A DNA stretch of 7,502 nucleotides from CAYVOX01 sp964453035 (GCA_964453035.1 CAYVOX010000151.1:1-7502); one strand, 5' to 3'. Counted from the first letter of the stretch, positions 1-6,392 are shown. The notes: generated by a model not told the origin, from the sequence alone. Program-made: numbers and translations.

Positions 1-880
1 TTTTGGATTTCAAGCAACTGGACGTCGTCACCGCCGCCAACCAGGTGTTGAGCACGATCCAGCCGCTGCTCGGACAGGCGGGCACCTTTGTCGGTTCGGT
101 TGCTTCCAGCGCGGCCAGCATCATTGGCTGGNNNNNNNNNNTTTCTTCTCGTTTTTGCTCTCTTATTTCATCGTCTCTGAGACGGGCGGAAAAACGGAGA
201 ACATCTTGCGGCTGAATATCCCCGGCTACACCCACGATGTCCGGCGCATTGTCCACGAGCTTGGCATTATCTGGAATGCCTTCCTGCGCGGCCAGTTAGC
301 AGTTTTTCTCATCGTCACGGCTGCCTATATGGTCACTTTTAGCATCCTGGGGGTACGTTTCTTCTACGGCCTGGCGCTGCTGGCCGGGGCCGGGCGGTTT
401 GTGCCGTACATCGGGCAGTGGGTATCCTGGGGAGTGAGCATGCTGGTGGCCTACTCACAGGGGTACACTCTGTTTGGCATGGAGCCGGGCATTTACGTGG
501 TGGTGGTTTTTGTCACCGCTGTGGTGACGGATGGGCTGATTGACAACCTCATCTCGCCGCGCATCTTCTCGAACGCGCTTAAAATCCACCCGGCTGCGGT
601 GCTGGTGGCTGCCATTGTGGGTTACAGCATGATCGGCGCCATGGGGATTATTTTGGCTGCGCCTGTGCTGGCAACCACCAAGCTCATCCTGGATTACCTG
701 TTCAGCAAATTGCTCAACCAGGATCCCTGGGATAATTTCGTGCGGGCTTCGCCTCCGTTGAACCTCTTTGCTATGCTGCGCCAGCGCGGAAAAGCGCTGT
801 GGTCGTTCTTAAAACAAACTGCCAGGAGTTTTATCTCCTGGCTTAGCCGCACCCTGCAATCGGTTGGCGGGCGCCGCTGA
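1..880 (+). CDS. AI-2E family membrane transporter/permease, 5'-partial and split by an assembly gap
   Basis: Polytopic inner-membrane protein of the AI-2E (PerM/TqsA-like) family, whose members export small molecules, or ions in some cases; the substrate cannot be told from sequence. The part before the gap ends in ASIIGW; after the gap the chain resumes in another frame with FFSFLLSYFIVSE and runs to TGA at 878-880. Long hydrophobic segments follow (around 276-345, 355-420, 490-540, 590-690), including the conserved pattern with RFVPYIG and, later, LIDNLISPRIF and GIILAAPVLA, typical of the C-terminal half of the family. A charged cytoplasmic tail of about 60 residues follows. The N-terminal half is outside the window. 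The frame change is caused by the N run and is not evidence of a pseudogene. A TTG at 155 in the second frame is not a real start. The gene converges directly on the isomerase gene with no spacer. Family assignment is firm, function is not. Confidence 0.88.
   Translation, partial: FGFQATGRRHRRQPGVEHDPAAARTGGHLCRFGCFQRGQHHWLXXXXFFSFLLSYFIVSETGGKTENILRLNIPGYTHDVRRIVHELGIIWNAFLRGQLAVFLIVTAAYMVTFSILGVRFFYGLALLAGAGRFVPYIGQWVSWGVSMLVAYSQGYTLFGMEPGIYVVVVFVTAVVTDGLIDNLISPRIFSNALKIHPAAVLVAAIVGYSMIGAMGIILAAPVLATTKLILDYLFSKLLNQDPWDNFVRASPPLNLFAMLRQRGKALWSFLKQTARSFISWLSRTLQSVGGRR
132..141. other. Assembly gap of 10 Ns inside the AI-2E gene
   Basis: Ten ambiguous bases separate two halves of one gene. 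The reading frame before the gap ends a codon at 131, and the frame after it has a codon starting at 143. Continuity therefore needs a true gap length of 2 modulo 3 (2, 5, 8 or similar), so ten is a placeholder value. Protein similarity on both sides suggests that very little is missing. Confidence 0.95.
808..842 (-). terminator. Intrinsic terminator of the lipoprotein-isomerase operon, inside the AI-2E coding sequence
   Basis: A perfect 8-bp inverted repeat, GCCAGGAG (821-828) and CTCCTGGC (835-842), encloses a 6-nt loop. Read on the minus strand, the hairpin is followed at once by AGTTTGTTTT (820 down to 811), a T-rich tail with seven T in ten. It begins 38 nt beyond the stop codon of the minus-strand isomerase gene, the expected place for its terminator. 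On the plus strand the hairpin is followed by TTAGCC, not a U-tract, so it should act mainly in the minus direction. The same bases encode the ARSFISWL region of the AI-2E protein. Confidence 0.72.
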
Positions 881-1936
881 TTATTCGCCGCGCAGGGCGA
901 GTTTGAATTCCTCCAGCAAATCCACCGGGGTGGGGTCAACGCCATAGGCCAATGCCAGGTAATACGCCAGGTAGTCGCCGTAATGCAGCGCGCTCCACAT
1001 CTGGGCCATGCGGGTCTCGCCGCGCGCCCGGTAAAGGTCAGTGCCGATGCCCTGCTCCATGAATGCCTGGCGGGTCAGGTCAACGCGCATCTGGTTGCGC
1101 GGGTGAACATCCTCCGCCACCAGGAAGAGCGCCAGCGTATGCATGAGGGCTTCTTCCGGGTTGACCAACCCCGCCAGGGTGTTGTGGTCCGCTTCCGGCA
1201 GAATCTCAGCCTGAGCCCAGGCTTTAGCCATCTCGTTAATCTGCCCTTTCCAGCGCCGTGCCACAGGGGCCAAGTGGTCCGCGCCGAAGACCGCCACCCA
1301 GCGGCCCATCAACTGCCCGGCGTCGCGCTTGGTCCGGTTTTTTGCCACCAGCACGCCTGGCTGAAAGCTCTCCTGCAGCGAGCGCATCAGCGAGGCTGCG
1401 TCGGCAATCTCCTCGGTCAGCTCTGGAAGAATTCTAAGGCGGGTCAGCGCGGCTGTTGCCAGCCCAAACCCGAATCCAACCGCGCTACGCGGCTGCCCAT
1501 GGTGCTCAAACCGCCAGTGAGGCGTGCCATTCTGGCGCGCTGAATGCATTAAAGCCCCGCCGGTGCTGAGTGCCAGCGTGCAGCAGCCCCGCTGGACGGC
1601 GCAGTGATAAGCTGATAGGGTCTCTTCGGTTTCTCCGGAGTGTGAGGTAGCAATCACCAGTGTGCTGGCGTTGGCCCAGGCGGGCAGGTTGTAATTGCGG
1701 TGAACGATCAGGGGCACGTTTGCCAGGGGCGCAGCGTAAGCCTCCAGCAGGTCGGCTGCCATTGCCGATCCACCCATCCCCGCCAGGATCACTGCCTGGA
1801 TGGGGCGATCAACCGGTGAGGGCTGCGCCAATCCAAATCGGTAAGCGGATTCTAGCTGGTCGGGCAGGCTGGTGATATGCGCGAGCATATTGTGTCTGTC
1901 CAGTGAGGGGGCCAGGTTGGGGTCATCCAGGTTCAA
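881..1936 (-). CDS. Bifunctional phosphoglucose/phosphomannose isomerase (SIS domain)
   Basis: Cytoplasmic isomerase of 351 residues that interconverts glucose-6-phosphate or mannose-6-phosphate with fructose-6-phosphate, linking glycolysis/gluconeogenesis to mannose metabolism. It has the double-SIS architecture of the archaeal and bacterial bifunctional family: GMGGSAMAADLL (53-64), the phosphate-binding SHSGETEETL (98-107), PRSAVGFGFG (149-158), the catalytic Glu motif QINEMAKAW (232-240, E235), ADHN with the catalytic His (H251), and a C-terminal EEFK Lys (K345). All key positions known for the family are present. The start is a TTG at 1936 with GGAG 8 nt upstream on the minus strand (plus positions 1945-1948); a nearby ATG at 1948-1950 is out of frame and closes after two codons. 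It lies 20 bp after the lipoprotein gene, probably one operon, and ends directly against the AI-2E stop codon. A monofunctional PGI or PMI of the same family is possible. Confidence 0.9.
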   Translation of the reverse strand: MNLDDPNLAPSLDRHNMLAHITSLPDQLESAYRFGLAQPSPVDRPIQAVILAGMGGSAMAADLLEAYAAPLANVPLIVHRNYNLPAWANASTLVIATSHSGETEETLSAYHCAVQRGCCTLALSTGGALMHSARQNGTPHWRFEHHGQPRSAVGFGFGLATAALTRLRILPELTEEIADAASLMRSLQESFQPGVLVAKNRTKRDAGQLMGRWVAVFGADHLAPVARRWKGQINEMAKAWAQAEILPEADHNTLAGLVNPEEALMHTLALFLVAEDVHPRNQMRVDLTRQAFMEQGIGTDLYRARGETRMAQMWSALHYGDYLAYYLALAYGVDPTPVDLLEEFKLALRGE

Positions 1937-1956
1937 TGCGATTACTCCATGAGGGG

Positions 1957-3027
1957 TCAGGGCACAGCCCAGGTGGTAAATTCCAGGGTAACCTTCGGTT
2001 CTTTAAGGTCAATGGTCTTAAGCAGGGCGATGCCGGGCAGCGCCTGGCTGGTGCGGTAGCAGACATAGGCGCCAGCCATATCCGCTTTGAGGATGAGCGG
2101 GTCGTTGCGCAGTGCGGCGGCTTTGCAATCGGCCAGCGTGGGAGCCTGCATGCCCATTAATGCAATGACGCTGCCATTTATGGGAGTTAATTGCGGCGCG
2201 GCGGGAGGCTTGCCCTGCAAAGTCAGGTCGGCGGTTGCATCCGTCACCAGCTTGCCGCTATCCAGGTCCACTTTTTTCTCAAGGTTCAGTGTGAAGCTAC
2301 CGCGGGCTACAATTGCCAGGGTGGGGGTGGCGGTAAGGGTGGGCAGGGGGGTGTTGGTGCTTGTGCGCGCCACCATCACTTCAATGCGCACATAGAACGG
2401 CCCGCTGGAGGTGGGTCCGAGGCCGAAGACCTTGCCACTCGGATTGCGAATCATCCAGTTGCTCTGGTAAACTCCCGGCGCTTGCGGGGCGATGAAGTCA
2501 ATAGTGATATCTACGGATTGTCCCGGCGGCACTGTGCTGCTAAAAGGCTGCACCCTGACCGGTCCCATCGCTTCGCCTGAAAACCACACCGCGGCGTACT
2601 CGCGCGTCCAGGGGCAGGTGCCGTTGTTGACCAGCCGCCACGTCTTGGTGAAGGATTGGCCGGGCAGGAACTGGGTGTTATCTGGCACGCTGATATCAAT
2701 GCTCGGCCGACCGGGGGCTGCCCGCTCGCAGGGCGGTGTGGCAGAGGGTTGCATGGGGGGCTGGGTTGTATCCGGCTGGGGGGTGGTTGGAAAAGCGGTT
2801 GCCAGTTGCGTCAACACCACTGTGACCACTGGCCGGGTGGAGGTTTTTTGCGTGGGCTGCGCCGATGCAGTTAGCTGGGCGGCGACGGTCTGGTAAATGG
2901 AACTGGGTTCCGGGAGAGTGGGAGTTGGGGCATCCGCCGGGAGGAGGGAGCAGCCAGCCAGTAAAGCTGCAAGCAAGAGGTAGGTTGATGCAAGTTTGTG
3001 TTTCACAATGGCAATCTTTGTCATCAT
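1957..3027 (-). CDS. Lipoprotein with NBR1-Ig-like domain and conserved C-terminal module
   Basis: Predicted exported lipoprotein of 356 residues. Residues 1-25 form a signal peptide with basic start (K4, K9, K11), hydrophobic core and lipobox LAG|C with C26 as the lipidation site. A Thr/Pro/Gln-rich linker covers about 31-99. Residues 112-217 match the NBR1-type immunoglobulin-like domain: FTKTWRLVNNGTCPW (126-140) is its hallmark, followed by VPPGQSVDITIDFIAP and GVYQSNWMIRN. A second short Thr/Pro linker (222-237) leads to a 115-residue C-terminal region with C301 and C323 and a TTW ending, which I do not assign to a named family. Lipoproteins of this layout are frequent in Anaerolineae; their role is probably carbohydrate or surface binding, but nothing here proves a ligand. 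Two ATG codons in tandem (3027 and 3024) could both serve as start; no strong Shine-Dalgarno is visible. It is first in an operon with the isomerase gene and divergent from fdhD. Confidence 0.82.
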   Translation of the reverse strand: MMTKIAIVKHKLASTYLLLAALLAGCSLLPADAPTPTLPEPSSIYQTVAAQLTASAQPTQKTSTRPVVTVVLTQLATAFPTTPQPDTTQPPMQPSATPPCERAAPGRPSIDISVPDNTQFLPGQSFTKTWRLVNNGTCPWTREYAAVWFSGEAMGPVRVQPFSSTVPPGQSVDITIDFIAPQAPGVYQSNWMIRNPSGKVFGLGPTSSGPFYVRIEVMVARTSTNTPLPTLTATPTLAIVARGSFTLNLEKKVDLDSGKLVTDATADLTLQGKPPAAPQLTPINGSVIALMGMQAPTLADCKAAALRNDPLILKADMAGAYVCYRTSQALPGIALLKTIDLKEPKVTLEFTTWAVP

Positions 3028-3068
3028 TCTACCGCAAAATCCAAAAAAAGGTTGCGCTATCCATTTGA

Positions 3069-3095
3069 ATTGTACAAAAGCGGGATTTGTCGCAA
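3069..3095 (-). promoter_or_regulatory. Possible promoter of the lipoprotein-isomerase operon
   Basis: On the minus strand TTGCGA (3095-3090) and TACAAT (3074-3069) resemble -35 and -10 boxes, but the spacer is only 15 bp. The -10 overlaps an 8-bp palindrome TTGTACAA at 3070-3077. The predicted transcript would have a leader of about 35 nt before the tandem ATGs. Confidence 0.3.
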
Positions 3096-3155
3096 TCTGG
3101 TTGACTGCTTTCTGGAGCTATGCCGCCTACCGCGCTCAGATTAATCGGACAATTG

Positions 3156-3164
3156 TGGTACACT
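3156..3164 (+). promoter_or_regulatory. Possible extended -10 promoter of fdhD
   Basis: TGG followed by TACACT (3159-3164) fits an extended -10 element; no good -35 lies 17 bp upstream. It would start transcription near 3171 and give a leader of about 40 nt. An 8-bp palindrome ACAATTGT (3149-3156) abuts it and could be an operator half or chance. The rest of the 184-bp divergent region (3028-3211) holds no gene or RNA structure that I can support. Confidence 0.3.
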
Positions 3165-3198
3165 ATCCAAAGCGCATTCGGGTTTCACTCTCTCATTC

Positions 3199-3203
3199 AG
3201 GAG
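3199..3203 (+). promoter_or_regulatory. Ribosome binding site that fixes the fdhD start
   Basis: AGGAG sits 8 nt before the TTG at 3212-3214. Upstream in-frame ATG codons (2996, 3008) lack such a site, overlap the lipoprotein start and would add residues with no FdhD similarity, so TTG 3212 is preferred. Confidence 0.75.
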
Positions 3204-3211
3204 CGAAAGGT

Positions 3212-3991
3212 TTGTCCGAAGAAGCCCTCACCCCTATCCTGCAATACAACCAGGCAGCGTGGAAGCGCCTTGAACCTGAGGTTGCCGCGGAAGCATCCGT
3301 TGCGCTGAGCGTCAACGGTGATATGTGGCTGACTTTTTCCTGTACGCCGGTGGATTTAGAAGCTCTGGCGATGGGATTTCTTTTCAATGAAGGTATCATT
3401 CAATCCGCCGAGGAAGTGGTCAGCGCACGCGTTTGCGCGGAGGGCACTCACCTGGACGTGTGGCTGACCCACGCCGCTGCAAAGCCGGCTCACTGGCGGC
3501 GCACGTCCGGTTGCGCCGGTGGCATCACCTCCATTCAACCTGCCGCAGTTACTCAACCCCAACCCTGCGGTGGTTGCATCACCCCCACCCAGCTTTTAGA
3601 TAACATGGAGCAATTGTTGAGCAGCCAGGTGCTCTACCACCAGGCACGCGGTATTCACTGCGCTGCCATGAGCGACGGGCAAAGTGTGCGGGTGACTGCC
3701 GAGGATATTGGCAGGCATAATACGCTGGATAAACTGGCCGGGCTGCTGCTCCTCAAAGCGGAGACCTTCCAGCCGCGCGTGCTGCTCACCACCGGACGGG
3801 TCAGTTCAGAGATGCTGCAAAAGGCGGCGCGGATGGGGGCGCAGGTGGTGGTTTCGCGCACCTCGCCCACCCGCCTTTCGGTGAAAATGGCGCAGCAGGC
3901 GGGCATCACCCTGGTCGGATATGCCAGCCGGGCGCAATTCAATATCTACACTCACCCTCAACGGGTGGCTGGCGCGCCAGGGTTAGATTAG
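3212..3991 (+). CDS. fdhD: Formate dehydrogenase accessory sulfurtransferase FdhD
   Basis: Cytoplasmic protein of 259 residues (TTG start) that in characterised relatives moves sulfur from the IscS cysteine desulfurase to the molybdenum cofactor before insertion into formate dehydrogenase. Family motifs seen: EASVALSVNG (27-36), the membrane-like LEALAMGFLFNEGII (49-63), TSGC (98-101), the strongly conserved EDIGRHNTLDKL (164-175), LLTTGRVSSEMLQKAA (191-206), and SRTSPTRLSVKMAQQAGITLVGYASR (215-240) with NIYTHPQRV near the end. Length is normal for the family. The usual Cys-x-x-Cys site (as in E. coli FdhD) is here C101-A-G-G, with only its first Cys, while an extra C119-G-G-C122 occurs 18 residues later. 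The common TGG before the conserved His is ARG (145-148, H149). It lies upstream of a formate dehydrogenase operon, separated by the opposite-facing mobA, which supports the role. Its stop TAG overlaps the mobA stop. Confidence 0.93.
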   Translation: MSEEALTPILQYNQAAWKRLEPEVAAEASVALSVNGDMWLTFSCTPVDLEALAMGFLFNEGIIQSAEEVVSARVCAEGTHLDVWLTHAAAKPAHWRRTSGCAGGITSIQPAAVTQPQPCGGCITPTQLLDNMEQLLSSQVLYHQARGIHCAAMSDGQSVRVTAEDIGRHNTLDKLAGLLLLKAETFQPRVLLTTGRVSSEMLQKAARMGAQVVVSRTSPTRLSVKMAQQAGITLVGYASRAQFNIYTHPQRVAGAPGLD

Positions 3992-4608
3992 CCCGCCTCA
4001 AAACCGGCTTCGCGGTAGCCCGCCAGTTGTTCAGCCAGTTCAAGGTCTTCGGGGGTATTAATGTTAAAAAATGAAAAGGCTCCCGGAGCGATGCGGGATG
4101 TTTCTGCGACATCCAGCAGGCGCGCTTTGACCTGCGGAAGCCAGGAGACCAGGCGCGTTTCACCCCGCTCCAAGGCGGCGTGAATGGCGGGCAGGCAGGC
4201 GCTGCGGCGGTACACGGCGCTGAGCGGTTCGGGTCCAGCCTGTGAGCCTGGAATCACCGCGTCCCACGCGCCGGTCTCCAGCAGGGCGGCTTCGGCGCTG
4301 AGCAAGTTAGTATCAACGAAAGGCATGTCGCAAGCCACGACCGCCACCGCTTCAAAACGCGCGGCAGTTAGCGCCGTGAACAGGCCTCCCAGTGATCCTT
4401 TGCCGGGCAGCAGGTCGGGCACCAGTGGAACCTTAAGAAAAGCAAGGCTTTCTGGCTGATTGGTGGTCACCAGCACCTCTGCCGCCAGCGGGCGCAACCG
4501 GTTGAGCACCCAGGCAATCAGCGGCTGCCCTCTGAATCGCAGAAGCGCCTTGTTGCTCCCCATGCGGCGGGATTGGCCTCCAGCTTGAATAACGATTGTG
4601 AGGTTCAT
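3988..4608 (-). CDS. mobA: Molybdenum cofactor guanylyltransferase MobA
   Basis: Cytoplasmic nucleotidyltransferase of 206 residues that joins GMP from GTP to molybdopterin, making the guanine dinucleotide cofactor used by DMSO-reductase family enzymes such as formate dehydrogenase. The GT-A-like fold is shown by the N-terminal GTP loop AGGQSRRMGSNKALL (9-23), PDLLPGKGSLGGL (64-76), the metal-binding ACDMPFV (92-98), GPEPLSAVYR (125-134), and the C-terminal FFNINTPEDL (180-189). Length is usual for MobA. The ATG at 4608 puts the GTP loop at the normal distance from the N terminus. No Shine-Dalgarno is present; instead a TATAAT lies 7 nt before the ATG, so the mRNA is probably leaderless. It runs opposite to fdhD (stop codons overlap by 2 nt) and diverges from the formate dehydrogenase operon 35 bp away, which fits cofactor supply. 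A related cytidylyltransferase (MocA) is less likely given the FDH context. Confidence 0.92.
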   Translation of the reverse strand: MNLTIVIQAGGQSRRMGSNKALLRFRGQPLIAWVLNRLRPLAAEVLVTTNQPESLAFLKVPLVPDLLPGKGSLGGLFTALTAARFEAVAVVACDMPFVDTNLLSAEAALLETGAWDAVIPGSQAGPEPLSAVYRRSACLPAIHAALERGETRLVSWLPQVKARLLDVAETSRIAPGAFSFFNINTPEDLELAEQLAGYREAGFEAG

Positions 4609-4623
4609 ATTTATAATTATACT
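4596..4623 (+). promoter_or_regulatory. Promoter of the formate dehydrogenase operon
   Basis: TTGTGA (4596-4601) and TATACT (4618-4623) are separated by 16 bp. A perfect TATAAT at 4612-4617 is an alternative -10 but lacks a well-spaced -35. The palindrome TATAATTATA (4612-4621) contains the -10 box of each strand, so the divergent promoters physically overlap and cannot both be bound by RNA polymerase at once. The leader would be only about 14-20 nt. Confidence 0.45.
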
Positions 4624-4644
4624 GATATTTGAAGGAGGTTTCTA
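4616..4644 (-). promoter_or_regulatory. Promoter of mobA, predicted leaderless
   Basis: On the minus strand TAGAAA (4644-4639, four of six to TTGACA) and TATAAT (4621-4616, perfect) are 17 bp apart. The -10 box ends 7 nt before the mobA ATG, placing the transcription start at or one base before the A of ATG. The 20 nt upstream of ATG contain a single G and no ribosome binding site. The -35 box reaches over the first base of the diaphorase start codon on the other strand. Confidence 0.6.
4631..4638 (+). promoter_or_regulatory. Strong ribosome binding site fixing the start of the diaphorase gene
   Basis: GAAGGAGG lies 5 nt before ATG at 4644. An in-frame TTG at 4629 overlaps this site and would translate the Shine-Dalgarno itself, so ATG 4644 is chosen. 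Confidence 0.85.
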
Positions 4645-6380
4645 TGCCCGAAATCAACCTGGCGCTCCTCCAGCCCGTGCTTGATGAGCATGGACCGCGC
4701 GGGCGTACCGCCTTACTGCCAGCCCTGCATGCCGCTCAGGCCATCTACGGCTACCTGCCAGAACCAGTGGCGGCGGCGGTTGCGCAGGCGCTTAACGTGC
4801 CCCTGGCTGAAGTGTACGGGGTGATTGATTTTTACACCCTTTTTTATCCGCAGCCGGTTGGGCACACGGTTGTGCACGTGTGCGGCGACGCGGTTTGCGC
4901 TATGGCTGGCGCAGACGGCATGCTCAAGATGCTTAACCGCCATGCAGAAGTCTCCAAGATTTCACTATCTTCAGAGCATCACATCACGGTTGAGCGAGCG
5001 CCCTGCCTGGGCCTGTGTGAGCACGCCCCTGCCATGCTGGTCAAGGGCGCGGCTGCCGCCCGGACGTTAGACTTGAGCGTTGAGGATATCCTGCATGGCA
5101 AAGCTCACCGCCCGCGCAGCATCCTTGGCGGCGCCATTTCCTTGCTTACCGCCAACTGCGGCAAAGAGCGCCCAACCACGCTGGAGGAATACCAGGCCAG
5201 TGGGGGTTATTCTGCCCTGCGCCAGGCGCTGAGCATTACCCCATCCCAACTCATCGAACTGGTTAAATCTTCAGGGCTGGTCGGGCGCGGCGGAGCCGCT
5301 TTCCCTACGGGGCTCAAATGGGAGAGCGCTGCAGCCGCCAGTGGCAGCCCCAAGTTTGTGATATGCAACGCTGACGAAGCCGAGCCGGGCACTTTTAAAG
5401 ACCGCGTAATAATGGAGGAAGATCCCCACCGCATTCTGGAAGGCCTGTTGATCACGGCTTATGCCGTCGGCGCGGCCCAGGGTTACTGGTATATCCGCGG
5501 CGAATATACTTACGCCTTCGAGGTGGTTGCGCGAGCCCTTGGAGAGGCGCGCCAGGCGGGTTTGCTGGGCGAGCGCATCCTGGGTACGGATTTTTCTTTC
5601 GATGTGGAGTTGCGCCGAGGCGCGGGAGCTTACATTTGCGGCGAGGAAACCGCCCTGTTCGAATCCATCGAGGGCAAGCGCGGTTTTCCGCGCATCAAGC
5701 CACCCTTCCCCACCACCGCCGGCCTGTTTGGCAAACCCACGGTGATTAACAACGTGGAAACGTTGTGCAACGTGCCGCTCATCCTCACGCTTGGCGTGGA
5801 GGGGTACCGCAAGCTGGGTACCCAACGCTCACCTGGGCCAAAGCTGTTTTGCGTCTCAGGCGATGTGGCCCGTCCGGGGCTGTACGAGGTGCCATTTGGC
5901 TATCCCTTCAGACAACTGCTTGAGGGCCTGGCGGGAGGCATTCGCTCCGGACACAGCTTCCAGGCGGCGCTCTTTGGCGGGGCGGCTGGCGCTTTTGCGG
6001 TTCAAAAAGACCTGGATGTCAATCTCTCCTTTGAGGACCTGCGCGCCGCGGGGCTGCCACTGGGCTCGGGGGTCATCACCGTTTTTGACGAAACCCGCGA
6101 CTTGCGCGAGATTTTGGAACGCCTGGCGCACTTCTTTGCGGAGGAATCGTGCGGTAAATGTTATCCGTGCCAGCTCGGCACCCAGCGCCAGCATGAGATC
6201 CTGCAGCGTGTGGCGTCCGGACAGACCCTACCCGGTGATGCTGAGCGCCTGGCGGACATCGGCTGGACGATGACCGATGCCTCGCTGTGCGGGCTGGGTC
6301 AAACCGCAGCCTCAGCGGTATTAAGCGCCCTGCGATTGTGGCCCGGCCTGTTCGAACCCGCTGACACCCCCGCGGCTTAG
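4644..6380 (+). CDS. NAD-dependent formate dehydrogenase diaphorase subunit, fused NuoE-NuoF (HoxF-like)
   Basis: Cytoplasmic flavoprotein of 578 residues that exchanges electrons between the Fe-S chain and NAD(P)+. Residues 1-150 are a complete NuoE/24-kDa domain: helical start, QAIYGYLPEPV (32-42), VYGVIDFYTLFYPQP (57-71), and the [2Fe-2S] ligands C80, C85, C121, C125 in the spacing Cx4C and Cx3C. Residues 165-578 are NuoF/51-kDa: the FMN/NADH loop GRGGAAFPTGLKW (214-226), NADEAEPGTFKDR (242-254), GAGAYICGEETAL (326-338), TVINNVETLCN (366-376), and the [4Fe-4S] ligands C503, C506, C509 (SCGKCYPC) with C549. All cofactor residues are kept. The two domains are joined by a continuous linker with no internal ribosome site, as in HoxF of NAD-reducing hydrogenases, about 600 residues long. 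It is first in the operon, 12 bp before the next gene. Neighbours fdhD, mobA and a formate dehydrogenase catalytic gene point to formate oxidation rather than complex I or hydrogenase. Whether NAD+ or NADP+ is used cannot be read. Confidence 0.9.
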   Translation: MPEINLALLQPVLDEHGPRGRTALLPALHAAQAIYGYLPEPVAAAVAQALNVPLAEVYGVIDFYTLFYPQPVGHTVVHVCGDAVCAMAGADGMLKMLNRHAEVSKISLSSEHHITVERAPCLGLCEHAPAMLVKGAAAARTLDLSVEDILHGKAHRPRSILGGAISLLTANCGKERPTTLEEYQASGGYSALRQALSITPSQLIELVKSSGLVGRGGAAFPTGLKWESAAAASGSPKFVICNADEAEPGTFKDRVIMEEDPHRILEGLLITAYAVGAAQGYWYIRGEYTYAFEVVARALGEARQAGLLGERILGTDFSFDVELRRGAGAYICGEETALFESIEGKRGFPRIKPPFPTTAGLFGKPTVINNVETLCNVPLILTLGVEGYRKLGTQRSPGPKLFCVSGDVARPGLYEVPFGYPFRQLLEGLAGGIRSGHSFQAALFGGAAGAFAVQKDLDVNLSFEDLRAAGLPLGSGVITVFDETRDLREILERLAHFFAEESCGKCYPCQLGTQRQHEILQRVASGQTLPGDAERLADIGWTMTDASLCGLGQTAASAVLSALRLWPGLFEPADTPAA

Positions 6381-6392
6381 GAGGAGGAAAGC

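Noticed and set aside
983..1543. 186-codon open frame on the plus strand
   Set aside because: Antisense to the phosphoglucose/phosphomannose isomerase, whose catalytic motifs are complete.
2996..3211. N-terminal extension of FdhD from ATG 2996
   Set aside because: It overlaps the lipoprotein start, lacks a ribosome site, and does not match FdhD. TTG 3212 has AGGAG at 8 nt and gives the normal length.
3969..3980. 12-bp palindrome CTGGCGCGCCAG near the fdhD end
   Set aside because: No loop and no T-tract on either side; it falls in G+C-rich coding sequence and is not supported as a terminator.
4065..4094. Hairpin plus T-rich run on the minus strand near the mobA 3' end (GCTCC/GGAGC then TTTTCATTTTTT)
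   Set aside because: The palindrome leaves no room for a loop unless the stem shrinks to about 4 bp, and it would terminate mobA before its conserved C-terminal motif. The T-run simply encodes the Phe-rich AFSFF segment.
5271..5825. 184-codon open frame on the minus strand
   Set aside because: Antisense to the FMN/NAD-binding core of the diaphorase subunit, with no motif and no ribosome site noticed.
4644..6380. Possibility that the NuoE-NuoF fusion is a sequencing-error merge of two genes
   Set aside because: The linker (about 135-205) reads as continuous, plausible protein with no internal start plus ribosome site, and such fusions are known in HoxF.
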